Positions 1 through 7,902 of a stretch of DNA of 64,000 nt are shown piece after piece; positions within the stretch are counted from its first letter, which is position 1; each line of letters starts with the position of its first letter. The translations under genes and the position numbers were made by a program. The DNA is from Mycobacterium sherrisii (lineage in GTDB: Bacteria > Actinomycetota > Actinomycetes > Mycobacteriales > Mycobacteriaceae), in assembly GCF_002102355.1 (NCBI RefSeq), contig NZ_LQPT01000093.1:1-64000 (forward strand), given 5' to 3'. Below the pieces are notes generated by a model. That model was not told the DNA's origin, did no database searches, and saw only the letters and a program-made list of their open reading frames with translations.

Positions 1-2
1 CC

Positions 3-125
3 AACCTAAGAATCACTACACGGGGTGGGGACTTTTACATGGCCACCAGCGAGGACTTCGACTTGGCCATTGACAGCCAAGGGCATCCTTTAACGCCATG
101 TGCTACGGAGGTTCAGACTAAATGA
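3..125 (+). CDS. 3' end of an unidentified protein (partial)
   Basis: An open frame enters from the left edge without a stop and ends at TGA 123-125, giving about 40 residues with the acidic stretch ATSEDFDLAID. Its stop overlaps the ATG of the next gene (ATGA), the usual sign of translational coupling in this genome, and a GGAGGT-like ribosome site for that gene lies inside it. I do not recognise the family from this tail. The coupling suggests it was cotranscribed with the GMC oxidoreductase before that gene decayed. Confidence 0.45.
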   Translation, partial: NLRITTRGGDFYMATSEDFDLAIDSQGHPLTPCATEVQTK

Positions 126-1547
126 CGGACAACGGTGCTTTCGATTTCATCGTGGTCGGCGCGGGCAGTGCCGGCTGCGTGCTCGCCAACCGGCTCACCG
201 CTGACGGCTGTGCTCGCGTGCTGCTGCTCGAAGCGCGCGGCGAAGACTCCGCACCGGAAGTCCACATCCCAGCCTTCTTCGGCGCGCTGTTCGAAACGGA
301 AATGGACTGGGCCTACCGAACTGTCCCACAGACTGGCACAGGTGGCCGAGTCGCGGCACCGCGGGGCCGACTGCTGGGCGGCTCGTCGTCAATCAACGGC
401 ATGATCTATGTTCGTGGCAACCCAGCTGATTACGACTGCTGGCGCGACGAACATGGCGCTGTCGGATGGGGGTACGAGGAGGTATTGCCGTACTTTATCC
501 GGGCGGAACGCACTGCCCGGCTTGCTCGCCTTTGCACGTGTTGATGGTCCTCTACACGTGCAAGACCCGGTTTACTTGCACAGTCTCAATCGGTTTGGGC
601 TGAGTCCGCAACGGCTTGGGGTCCACCCCCGAACGACGACTTCAACGGTCGTCACTAGATCGGGATTGGTCCTTTAGCTCACACAAAACCAAGGCAAGCG
701 GTGGTCGGCGGCGGACACCTACTTGCGTCCGGCGTTGCATCGTCCGAACCTCACTGTACGCACCCGCGCGTTCGTTCATCGCGTGATTATAGCGAGTGGG
801 CGGATGGTCGGCGTCCTTTATGACCATGGCACACAACAGCATTTCGCCAGAGCCGAACGAGAGGTAATACTTAGTGGGGGATCGATCAACTCTCCCCGTC
901 TGTTGCTGCTGTCCGGTGTCGGACCCGCGCAACACCTGCGCCAGCACGATATCGACGTCGTGGTGGACCTGCCCGGCGTCGGTGCCAACCTGCATGATCA
1001 CCCCACCTTGCCGATAGTTTGGAAAACCCAACACGCTACTGATGTCCTGAAGCTCGCGCAGAATCCTTTGGCAGTAAGGCAGTTTAATGCTGGCGAACCT
1101 GGCCCGCTGAACTCCGTTCTATGTGACGTCGGGGGATTCTTCTCCATCGGCGCCGACCCCAAGGTGCCGGATATCGAATTTCACACCGCACCAACGGCGT
1201 TCGCCGACGGATTGGACCAACCGTCGACACCGTCTTCACTGAAACCGTGTCGCTGCTCAACCCAGCTAGCCGGGGTGCTGTGCGCCTCGCAACGCAAGCT
1301 AGGCAGGCATCCCCCCTCGATCAGTCTTGCATTCCTAAGCGAGAGAACCGACTTCGTCGTGCTTCTCGTTGGAGTGCAGGCATTCATTGAGATGAGTACG
1401 GCTGGACCCCTTGGCCCCTATCTGGAGACAATGTTCTTCCCAACGCCAGCCCGTTTTGAAACCGCCGAATTCAAGGCGGCCGCACGGGCTCACACCCAAA
1501 CGATGTATCACCCGGTGGGGAGTTGTGCAATGGGACGCAGCTTGGAC
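122..1547 (+). pseudogene. GMC-family FAD oxidoreductase, degraded
   Basis: The first 130 residues are a clear glucose-methanol-choline oxidoreductase N-terminus: FAD dinucleotide motif VVGAGSAGCVLANRL, then RGRLLGGSSSINGMIYVRG. The frame is lost near 510-545. Matching pieces follow in other frames: DGPLHVQDP near 543, PNDDFNG near 628, RWSAADTYLRPAL near 700, then a long stretch with GGSINSPRLLLLSGVG. Another shift lies near 1215, where the family-like reading TETVSLLNPASRG continues in a different frame. The C-terminal signature HPVGSCAMG is present, but the gene ends abruptly after LDAV, where insertion-sequence sequence begins. The family oxidises alcohols or choline-like substrates; this copy cannot make a full enzyme. 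Several independent frameshifts argue for old decay rather than a single sequencing error. Confidence 0.9.
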
Positions 1548-2095
1548 GCCGTGCGTGGGCCACCGACTTCACCTACGCGCCCACCTAGTGGAATTCGTCT
1601 ACGTCGCGCTGGTGATCGACTGCTACTCGCGGGCGATCGTGGGCTGGCAGGTATCTACAACCAAGGACACCGCGATGGTGACCCACGGCGTTGAAGATGG
1701 CCATGCGACGCCGCGACCACTACGGTCGCACCATAGCCAAGGGATTGATCCCCCACAGCGACGCCAGTTCAGCCTGCACATCGATCGCCTTCGCCGAAAC
1801 CCTTCTAGTGAAAGGGATCGCGCATACGTCGGCAGCATCGGTGACGCTTACGATAACGCATTGGCTCAGACCACAATCGGCTTATTTTAGACGGAAGCGA
1901 TCACGCCGAACAAGCCATTTGGGACCCGGCCGCTCAGAACCCCCGACGACGTCGAATACCTCGTCATGGAACGGGTCTACTGGTACAGCAGCCGCGGCCT
2001 ACACAGCGTGCTCGACTACGTCCCGCCCGCCCAATCCGAGAACGCCTACTACCCCAGCTCCGGGCCCCCCGAGCCGGAGATGTCGCAACCATGAA
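1548..2095 (+). mobile_element. IS3-family transposase remnant (integrase core, 3' part)
   Basis: Fragments of an IS3-type OrfB integrase core read in order but in different frames: RAWATDFTYAPT at 1548-1586 followed by TAG, then FVYVALVIDCYSRAIVGWQV from about 1593, then GIDPPQRR/HSDASSACTSI near 1745-1785, GSIGDAYDNALAQTTIGLF near 1832-1890, and LDYVPPAQSENAYY near 2010-2050. These match the DDE catalytic region and the usual C-terminal end of the family. OrfA and the N-terminal part of OrfB are missing, and I could not find terminal inverted repeats. The element is inactive. Its left end coincides with the truncation of the GMC gene, and its right end lies 25 bases from the stop of the ammonia-lyase gene. 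Confidence 0.85.
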
Positions 2096-2120
2096 GCCGG
2101 CACATCAAACCCGAAACGGT

Positions 2121-3806
2121 TCACGGGCGTGGTGCCCGCCATCTACCCTCGCTCGAGCCACACTCAGTGGGGTAGACACCGGCCAACAGGCTGCCATCTC
2201 GGATCATGCCAACCACCGTGCGGATGTCGCCGTCCATCGCCCTATCGTGGCCCACGAATGGGACTTTCGCGCGGATGCTGGCGTGGATGGCCTTCGTCCG
2301 CCCGAGCTTGTCCGCTCCCCGGATGTCGGCGGCCTGACACAGCGCCAGCAGGTGGATCGCCGCAACGCGCTCGACGATCTCCACGACGTCGCGGGCCTTT
2401 CGGGCCGCGGTCGCCCCCATCGAGACCTTGTCCTGGTTGTGGCATTCGGTCGAGCGGGAGAACGCGCTGAGCGGCATGCCGCGGCTGAGCGCGTCGGCAG
2501 TGAGCGACGAGCACGCGATCTGCATGCCCTTGAAGCCATGGTTAAGACCGAATTCGGGATGCTCATCGGGGTAGGAGACGACGAGGTTGGGGCCCAGGGC
2601 CCGGTTGAATCTTTCGTCGACGACCAGCTCGAGCTGCCGGTCCAATAGGTCGGCGACGCTGGCCACCGCCGCCTTGAGGGAATCCATGGCCATCGCCACG
2701 TGCCCGCCGGAGAAGTTACCGCCGGAGAACACCTCGGCCGACTGGGGATCCACGAGCGGGTTGTCCGTGCTCGAGTTGATCTCCGTTTCCAACCAACGTG
2801 AGACCCATGCCAGTACATCCCAAAGGACTCCGGTGAAGTGCGGCGCGCACCGAATCGAGTAGGCGTCCTGAATCTCGTTCTGGTTCACCACCTTTCCCTC
2901 CGCGATCAGCTCGTCCACCGCGTCCGCGTATGTGCGCCCCAGACGGCTGCCGGTTAGGAGATGCCGGATATTTGCGGCCGAACGAATCTGTCCGGCATGG
3001 GGTTTGGCCACGTCGTGCAGGAACCGTTCGAAGGGCGTGGTAATTCCGCGGAGAACCTCGGTGGTCATGGCCGTGCACGCATCCGCCACGTTCGCGAGTC
3101 TTCTGGCGTCCAGCCACGCCATTGCCGCGATGCCCGTCATGTACGCCGTGCCGTTGACCACGCTCAGGCCTTCCTTCGGCTCGAGCACGAGCGGGGACAG
3201 TCCCGCTACCCGCAACGCCTCTTTGGCCGTGACGACGCGCCCGCGGAAGTGCACCGAACGCCGGCCGACCAGGGCGGCGGCCACGTACGACAGCGGAACC
3301 AGGTCCCCGCTGGCTCCGACGGAGCCTTCCTCGGGGATTACCGGTGTGATACCCGCGTTGAGCAGGTCCAGAAGCATCTGAATCAGCTCCGGGCGTACCG
3401 CGGAGTATCCGCGAGCTAAGTTGTTGGCCCGGATCAGCAGCACCGCCCGGGCGGTCTCCGTCGGCAGCGTGGGGCCAGTCCCGTTGCCCAGGAACTCGAT
3501 CAGGCGTTCCTGCAGGAGGTGAGCGCTTTGGGAATCGACACGGCGGCGGACCGAAGCGCCGAAACCGGTGGTCACCCCGTACACTGGGGTCCCGCTTTCG
3601 ATCAGTCTTTCCAGCCGCCGGGCACCGCCGACTATCCGTTCCCGCACCCTCGGGTCGGCCGACAGGAACGCGAGCGTCCCGCCGCGGGCAACCCGTCCGA
3701 CGTCGTCGAGCGACAACCGGTGTCCGTCAACTTGCACGGGTGAGACTTCACTCACATCGTCGTCGGAAATCCTTTGCGCCCCTTGGTCGATCGTCATATC
3801 TGTCAC
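2121..3806 (-). CDS. MIO-type aromatic amino acid ammonia-lyase (phenylalanine-type) or aminomutase
   Basis: A 561-residue protein of the HAL/PAL/TAL superfamily, which eliminates ammonia from an aromatic amino acid using an autocatalytic MIO group. The MIO tripeptide Ala-Ser-Gly is at residues 165-167 in GSVGASGDL. The catalytic-loop tyrosine is in YGVTTGFG (76-83). The pair that sets substrate choice reads Phe105-Leu106 in QERLIEFLGNG, like plant PAL (QKELIRFL) rather than the His of tyrosine or histidine enzymes. SSTDNPLVD and GNFSGGHVAMAMD follow. The likely product is trans-cinnamate, or beta-phenylalanine if it acts as an aminomutase; sequence alone cannot decide. The start is GTG at 3806; ATG at 3797 is possible, and neither has a strong ribosome site. 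There are no hut genes nearby, and neighbours are an IS remnant and ESX-like genes, so recent acquisition is plausible. Confidence 0.82.
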   Translation of the reverse strand: MTDMTIDQGAQRISDDDVSEVSPVQVDGHRLSLDDVGRVARGGTLAFLSADPRVRERIVGGARRLERLIESGTPVYGVTTGFGASVRRRVDSQSAHLLQERLIEFLGNGTGPTLPTETARAVLLIRANNLARGYSAVRPELIQMLLDLLNAGITPVIPEEGSVGASGDLVPLSYVAAALVGRRSVHFRGRVVTAKEALRVAGLSPLVLEPKEGLSVVNGTAYMTGIAAMAWLDARRLANVADACTAMTTEVLRGITTPFERFLHDVAKPHAGQIRSAANIRHLLTGSRLGRTYADAVDELIAEGKVVNQNEIQDAYSIRCAPHFTGVLWDVLAWVSRWLETEINSSTDNPLVDPQSAEVFSGGNFSGGHVAMAMDSLKAAVASVADLLDRQLELVVDERFNRALGPNLVVSYPDEHPEFGLNHGFKGMQIACSSLTADALSRGMPLSAFSRSTECHNQDKVSMGATAARKARDVVEIVERVAAIHLLALCQAADIRGADKLGRTKAIHASIRAKVPFVGHDRAMDGDIRTVVGMIRDGSLLAGVYPTECGSSEGRWRAPRP

Positions 3807-4183
3807 GCAGTCAACATTAACGATGGCCTGGCCACCGAGTCACTTCGAGCAGAGGTAAACCGGCTGAACTTCGCGTGACGAGTCCGGCTATCTTGTGAAC
3901 AACTCGCCGCATTTGTGTCCACCAAGGGGGCTACACAATCGGACGTCGAACAAGTGCAGCCGTGTCATAGCGGGCGTAGGCGGTCGTCGCGCGATTAACC
4001 GATCCACAAAGCCACTCAGACAAAGCGTGGGCATGCCGACCGTTGGCTGCGGAGAGCAATGTTCACGCAGTGTTTGTGAGAATGAACGGTGCTTGTGAGG
4101 TAAACGACGGGTTCCCGTCATTGGCGTCACCCGGCATTGGTGTTCGACGGCCTCGAAGGCGTTGCCTCCCCGACGAGATCAGG
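3807..4183. other. Intergenic stretch with no recognisable gene
   Basis: About 380 bases between the ammonia-lyase start and the truncated PPE-like gene. Short open frames on both strands have no recognisable content, and no RNA gene or clear repeat is visible. It probably carries the promoter of the ammonia-lyase gene and decayed sequence from the PPE-like gene. Confidence 0.5.
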
Positions 4184-4510
4184 TTACGCGTTCTGGTGGT
4201 TACAAGCTGGTTTCCGCCGAGTCGGTGTCACGCGACGTCGGCAAAGCGGACCGCTGACCGGGCCACCCCCTGAAATGAATTTGCTGACCTTGCATGGGGT
4301 CGGGCGGTGTGGTGAGCCGACTGCGGTGAACGCGTTCTTGATCTTTTTCGATGGATTGTCGTATTCCTCTGAAATGCTTGCCCATTCGTCGGCGACCCGC
4401 ACCCAGGCGGCACCCACCTGACTGACCGACATGGGTCCTAGTCCGTCACTGAGGTCGCGGGCAAGTTCTCCAGCACTGCGCAATTCCCACGCCACATTCG
4501 TGAATCCCAT
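4184..4510 (-). pseudogene. PPE-like / ESX-associated protein, truncated
   Basis: The first 60 residues (MGFTNVAWELRSAGELARDL, then GAAWVRVADEWASISEEYDN and KIKNAF) resemble the helical N-terminus of PPE-type proteins encoded next to EspC-family genes in mycobacteria, including the W-x-x-V-A-x-x segment. After about residue 65 the sequence turns basic and proline-rich, with cysteines, and stops at 108 residues, which does not look like a PPE domain (normally about 180 residues). I read this as a gene truncated by a frameshift or deletion after KIKNAF. It lies 39 bases downstream of the EspC-like gene on the same strand, matching the usual EspC-PPE pairing. Confidence 0.6.
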
Positions 4511-4549
4511 ATCCTGACCTCCTCTCCCGGCGATCTCGGTGCTGCTTCG

Positions 4550-4918
4550 TTAGACGGTGAGGTCCGAGCCGTTCGGATCGTTCTGGTTAGTGGGCGGTCC
4601 AGCCTGCGGCGGAGCGGCCTGTGGCGGAGGTATCGAGGGTGCAATAGCGGCGGCTTGCTGCGCACCGTTGGTGTCTGTCATTGCAAACTCGGCACCCGCC
4701 ACCGCCGATTTGACTGCGCTTGTTTGCGCTCGTCGGGCCAAGACAACGATGGCTCCACCGAGAGCCGCGTGGGCAGCGCCCACCGCGCCCGATGTCGCTT
4801 GGGTGGGCAACCCGACCCGAGGCAGGGGAGTCGCCGCCACCAACTGCGCCGACACCTTCTCGCAGTGCGCTGCCAGCACCTGCAGCCCCTCATCACTGAC
4901 CTGAAGAACGTCAGCCAT
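4550..4918 (-). CDS. EspC-family (DUF2580) ESX secretion-associated protein
   Basis: The 122-residue product begins MADVLQVSDEGLQVLAAHCEKV, typical of the EspC/DUF2580 family of small helical proteins linked to type VII (ESX) secretion. The N-terminal 90 residues form two predicted helices with a short Pro-Gly turn (TPLPRVGLP). The last 30 residues are a low-complexity tail rich in Pro, Gln and Asn. I chose ATG 4918 because the family starts at MAD; the open frame extends 28 codons further upstream without family likeness. It precedes the truncated PPE-like gene. The secretion system itself is not in the window. Confidence 0.7.
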   Translation of the reverse strand: MADVLQVSDEGLQVLAAHCEKVSAQLVAATPLPRVGLPTQATSGAVGAAHAALGGAIVVLARRAQTSAVKSAVAGAEFAMTDTNGAQQAAAIAPSIPPPQAAPPQAGPPTNQNDPNGSDLTV

Positions 4919-4987
4919 GTCGCAAAAGCTTAGGCCGGTACTACCGATTAGCACTTCACCTCGTTCGAAGGCAGATCGGGCGGCGAT

Positions 4988-4993
4988 TAGGCT
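4988..4993 (+). promoter_or_regulatory. -10 element for the Rv3038c-like gene
   Basis: TAGGCT fits the mycobacterial -10 pattern TANNNT and ends 7 bases before ATG 5001, so the transcript may be leaderless. No ribosome site precedes the ATG. Confidence 0.5.
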
Positions 4994-5000
4994 GCCCTGC

Positions 5001-5963
5001 ATGACCGACGTAACTCCGGCGGCCCAGGTGACGGCCGATCAGGTCGAAGCCGCGCGGCACGACACCAAGCTCGCCCAGGTGCTCTACCACGACTGGGAGG
5101 CCGAGACCTACGACGAGAAATGGTCGATCTCCTACGACCAGCGCTGCGTCGACTACGCCCGGGGCCGGTTCGACGCCATCGTGCCCGACGCCGTCCAGCG
5201 CGCGCTGCCATATGACCGGGCCCTCGAATTGGGTTGTGGCACAGGGTTTTTCCTGCTCAACTTGATCCAGTCCGGCGTTGCGCGGCGCGGCTCGGTCACC
5301 GACCTGTCGCCCGGCATGGTCAAGGTCGCCACCCGCAACGGGCAATCGCTGGGCCTGGACATCGACGGCCGGGTCGCCGACGCCGAGGGCATCCCTTACG
5401 ACGACAACACCTTTGACCTGGTCGTCGGGCACGCAGTGCTGCACCACATTCCCGATGTCGAACTGTCGCTACGCGAGGTGATCCGGGTGCTCAAACCCGG
5501 TGGCCGGTTCGTCTTCGCCGGCGAGCCCACCAATGTCGGTGAGGTCTACGCCCGCTCACTGTCCACCCTGACCTGGCGGGTTGCCACCAACGTCACCAAG
5601 TTGCCCGGTCTTGGCGGCTGGCGCCGGCCCCAGGTCGAGCTGGACGAGTCCTCCCGCGTCGCCGCGCTGGAAGCAATCGTCGACCTGCACACCTTCGCTC
5701 CCGAAGACCTGGAGCGGATGGCCACCAACGCCGGCGCGGAGCAGGTCGCGACCGCCAGCGAGGAGTTCACCGCCGCGATGTTCGGCTGGCCGGTTCGCAC
5801 CTTCGAGGCGTCCGTGCCGCCGGGGCGGCTGGGCTGGGGCTGGGCGAAGTTTGCGTTCAACGGGTGGAAGGCGCTGAGCTGGGTGGACGCCAACATCTGG
5901 CGGCACGTCGCGCCGAAAGGCTGGTTCTACAACGTGATGGTCACCGGGGTTAAACCCTCCTGA
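5001..5963 (+). CDS. Class I SAM-dependent methyltransferase (Rv3038c-like)
   Basis: A 320-residue Methyltransf_11/25-type enzyme. The SAM-binding motif ALELGCGTGFFLLNL is near residues 74-88, the acidic end of strand 2 is in VTDLSPGMV, and motif IV is FDLVVGHAVLHHIPD, followed by LKPGGRFVFAGEP. The C-terminal third, with several tryptophans (WGWAKFAFNGWKALSW), is particular to this family. The start is ATG 5001, directly after a -10 element; the frame stays open upstream but overlaps the EspC-like gene. It opens a plus-strand run with the Rv3037c- and Rv3036c-like genes. Its substrate is unknown; a role in the neighbouring MGLP pathway has been suggested for genes in this block but is not shown by the sequence. 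Confidence 0.85.
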   Translation: MTDVTPAAQVTADQVEAARHDTKLAQVLYHDWEAETYDEKWSISYDQRCVDYARGRFDAIVPDAVQRALPYDRALELGCGTGFFLLNLIQSGVARRGSVTDLSPGMVKVATRNGQSLGLDIDGRVADAEGIPYDDNTFDLVVGHAVLHHIPDVELSLREVIRVLKPGGRFVFAGEPTNVGEVYARSLSTLTWRVATNVTKLPGLGGWRRPQVELDESSRVAALEAIVDLHTFAPEDLERMATNAGAEQVATASEEFTAAMFGWPVRTFEASVPPGRLGWGWAKFAFNGWKALSWVDANIWRHVAPKGWFYNVMVTGVKPS

Positions 5964-7141
5964 ACTTCAGCACCGAGGACGTCGGCTACCTGCGGTCGGA
6001 ATCGGGCGCCGCGGCGCTTGCCGCCGTCGCGGCATATCCGTTGTCCGACGCCACCCGGATCGCCGACATCGCCGCGGTGCGGGCCCGGTTCGGCGACCGC
6101 GCGCCTGTGCTGGTGGAAACCACGCTGCTGCGCCGGCGCGCCTTGGACAAATTGGGCGAGCTCGGGGCCGTGTCGGGCTGGTTGTTCACCGACGAGGCCC
6201 TACAGCAAGCCACCGCGGCGCCCGTGGCCGCACACCGCGCGACCCGGCTCGCGGCGCTCGGCGTCGTCGTCCACGACGCCACCTGCTCGATCGGCACCGA
6301 AGTGGCCGCGCTGCGCGGCGCGGGCGCGCGCGTGCTGGGCAGCGACCTCGACCCGGTACGCCTGATGATGGCGGACCACAACCTGGGTCCCGGCGCGGCG
6401 CTCTGCCGCGCGGACGCGCTGCACCCGGTGACCCGCGACGCGGTCGTCGTCGTCGACCCCGCGCGGCGCCAGGCCGGGCAACGCCGATTCAACCCGGCCG
6501 ACTACCGCCCGGGCCTCTCCCAGCTGATCGACTGCTACCGCGGTCGTGACCTTGTCGTAAAGTGCGCTCCCGGAATCGATTTCGACCAGGTGCGCCGGCT
6601 CGGCTTCGACGGTGAGATCGAGGTGACGTCCTACCGCGGCTCGGTGCGCGAGGCGTGTCTGTGGTCGGCGGGTTTGGCCGAGCCGGGTGTGCGGCGTCGG
6701 GCCAGCGTGCTGGATCGGGGCGAACAACTCGCCGACACCGAACCCGGCGACTGCGGCGTGCGACCGGCCGGGCGATGGATCGTCGACCCCGACGGTGCCG
6801 TCGTGCGGGCCGGCCTGGTACGCCAGTACGGCGCCCGGCACGGGCTGTGGCAACTCGACCCCGACATCGCCTACCTGTCCGGCGATCGGCTGCCGCCGGG
6901 GCTGCGCGGCTTCGAGGTGCTCGAGCGGCTGGAATTCGACGAGCGCCGGCTCCGGCAGGAGCTGTCCAGGCTGGACTGCGGCACGCTGGAAATCCTGGTG
7001 CGCGGCCTGCGGGTCGATCCCGACGCATTACGCCGACGGCTGCGCCCGCGCGGCAGCCAGTCTCTGTCGGTGGTGTTGACCCGCGTCGGTTCCGGGCCGG
7101 CGGCGCGTGCCACGGCCTATGTCTGCCGTCCGTCGCGCTGA
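5960..7141 (+). CDS. THUMP-like / class I methyltransferase-type protein (Rv3037c-like)
   Basis: About 393 residues. The N-terminal reading (NFSTEDVGYLRSESGAAALA) matches what I recall of the Rv3037c family, and a degenerate SAM-binding core follows (VVHDATCSIGTEVAALRGAG, then GSDLDPVRLMMADHN and VVVVDPARR, a DPxR-like motif). A THUMP-like C-terminal domain has ARATAYVCR at the end. The unusual point is the start: the conserved N-terminus is preceded in frame only by CTG at 5960, which overlaps the upstream stop as CTGA, with a TAA just before it at 5951. The first standard start codon is TTG 6041, which would remove 27 conserved-looking residues. I annotate from the CTG. The protein is proposed in the literature as an MGLP methyltransferase candidate; I cannot confirm that here. 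Confidence 0.75.
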   Translation: MNFSTEDVGYLRSESGAAALAAVAAYPLSDATRIADIAAVRARFGDRAPVLVETTLLRRRALDKLGELGAVSGWLFTDEALQQATAAPVAAHRATRLAALGVVVHDATCSIGTEVAALRGAGARVLGSDLDPVRLMMADHNLGPGAALCRADALHPVTRDAVVVVDPARRQAGQRRFNPADYRPGLSQLIDCYRGRDLVVKCAPGIDFDQVRRLGFDGEIEVTSYRGSVREACLWSAGLAEPGVRRRASVLDRGEQLADTEPGDCGVRPAGRWIVDPDGAVVRAGLVRQYGARHGLWQLDPDIAYLSGDRLPPGLRGFEVLERLEFDERRLRQELSRLDCGTLEILVRGLRVDPDALRRRLRPRGSQSLSVVLTRVGSGPAARATAYVCRPSR

Positions 7142-7212
7142 CGCCCGGTACGCTGTCGGCGGTCCTTTCCGGGGGGACCGCGCCATCACCGTCGACAAGG
7201 ACAATTCAAGTT

Positions 7213-7896
7213 ATGCGCTATGTGATCGCGGCCGCGATGCTGGTCACCGCGGTGGTGGTGGGCGGACCCGCGGCCGCCGAACCGGCCTCATGCGCGAGCC
7301 TGGCGGGCACCATCGAGGCCGGCCAGCTGTGTCATGTGCGTGCGACCGGGTCGAACTACACGCTCAACCTGACCTTTCCGGCCGACTACCCCGACCAGCA
7401 GGCCATGACGGACTACATCGCGCAGAACCGCGACGGCTTCCTCGCGGTCGCGCAGACGTCGGGTCCCCGCGACCAGCCCTACCAGATGGAGGCCACCACC
7501 GAGCAGCACTACGCCGGTCAGCCCCCGCACAACACCCGCAGCGTGGTGCTCAAGTTCTTCCAGGACGTCGGCGGCTCCCACACGTCCACCTGGTACAAGT
7601 CGTTCAACTACAACCTCGCCACGTCGCAGCCCATCACCTTCGACACCCTGTTCGCGCCGAACACGTCACCGCTGGACGCCATCTTCCCGCTGGTTCAGCG
7701 CGACCTGGACCGGCAAAATGCCTTCGGTGCGGCCATCCTGCCGTCGTCGGGCCGCGACCCGTCGCACTACCAGAACTTCGCGATCACCGACGACCAGCTG
7801 ATCTTCTATTTCGCGCCGGGGGAGTTGTTGCCCGCGTTCGCCGGCGCCAAGCAAGCCCAGGTACCGCGCAACGCCATCCCGCCGCTCGCGATCTGA
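7213..7896 (+). CDS. Secreted RsiV/DUF3298-type protein (Rv3036c, TB22.2-like)
   Basis: A 227-residue exported protein. Residues 1-21 (MRYVIAAAMLVTAVVVGGPAAAEP) form a Sec signal peptide with an AAA cleavage site and no lipobox. The mature part has the DUF3298-like core found in TB22.2/MPT64-type antigens: TLNLTFPADYPDQQAMTDYI, FNYNLATSQPITFDTLF, FAITDDQLIFYFAPGEL. It is probably a small secreted or surface protein without an enzymatic motif. The start is ATG 7213, 71 bases after the previous gene. It is convergent with the following lipoprotein gene, with 6 bases between stops. Confidence 0.85.
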   Translation: MRYVIAAAMLVTAVVVGGPAAAEPASCASLAGTIEAGQLCHVRATGSNYTLNLTFPADYPDQQAMTDYIAQNRDGFLAVAQTSGPRDQPYQMEATTEQHYAGQPPHNTRSVVLKFFQDVGGSHTSTWYKSFNYNLATSQPITFDTLFAPNTSPLDAIFPLVQRDLDRQNAFGAAILPSSGRDPSHYQNFAITDDQLIFYFAPGELLPAFAGAKQAQVPRNAIPPLAI

Positions 7897-7902
7897 GCAG
7901 GG

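Noticed and set aside
3888-4130. Small minus-strand gene of 80 codons
   Set aside because: No ribosome site, no family likeness and no fit with neighbours.
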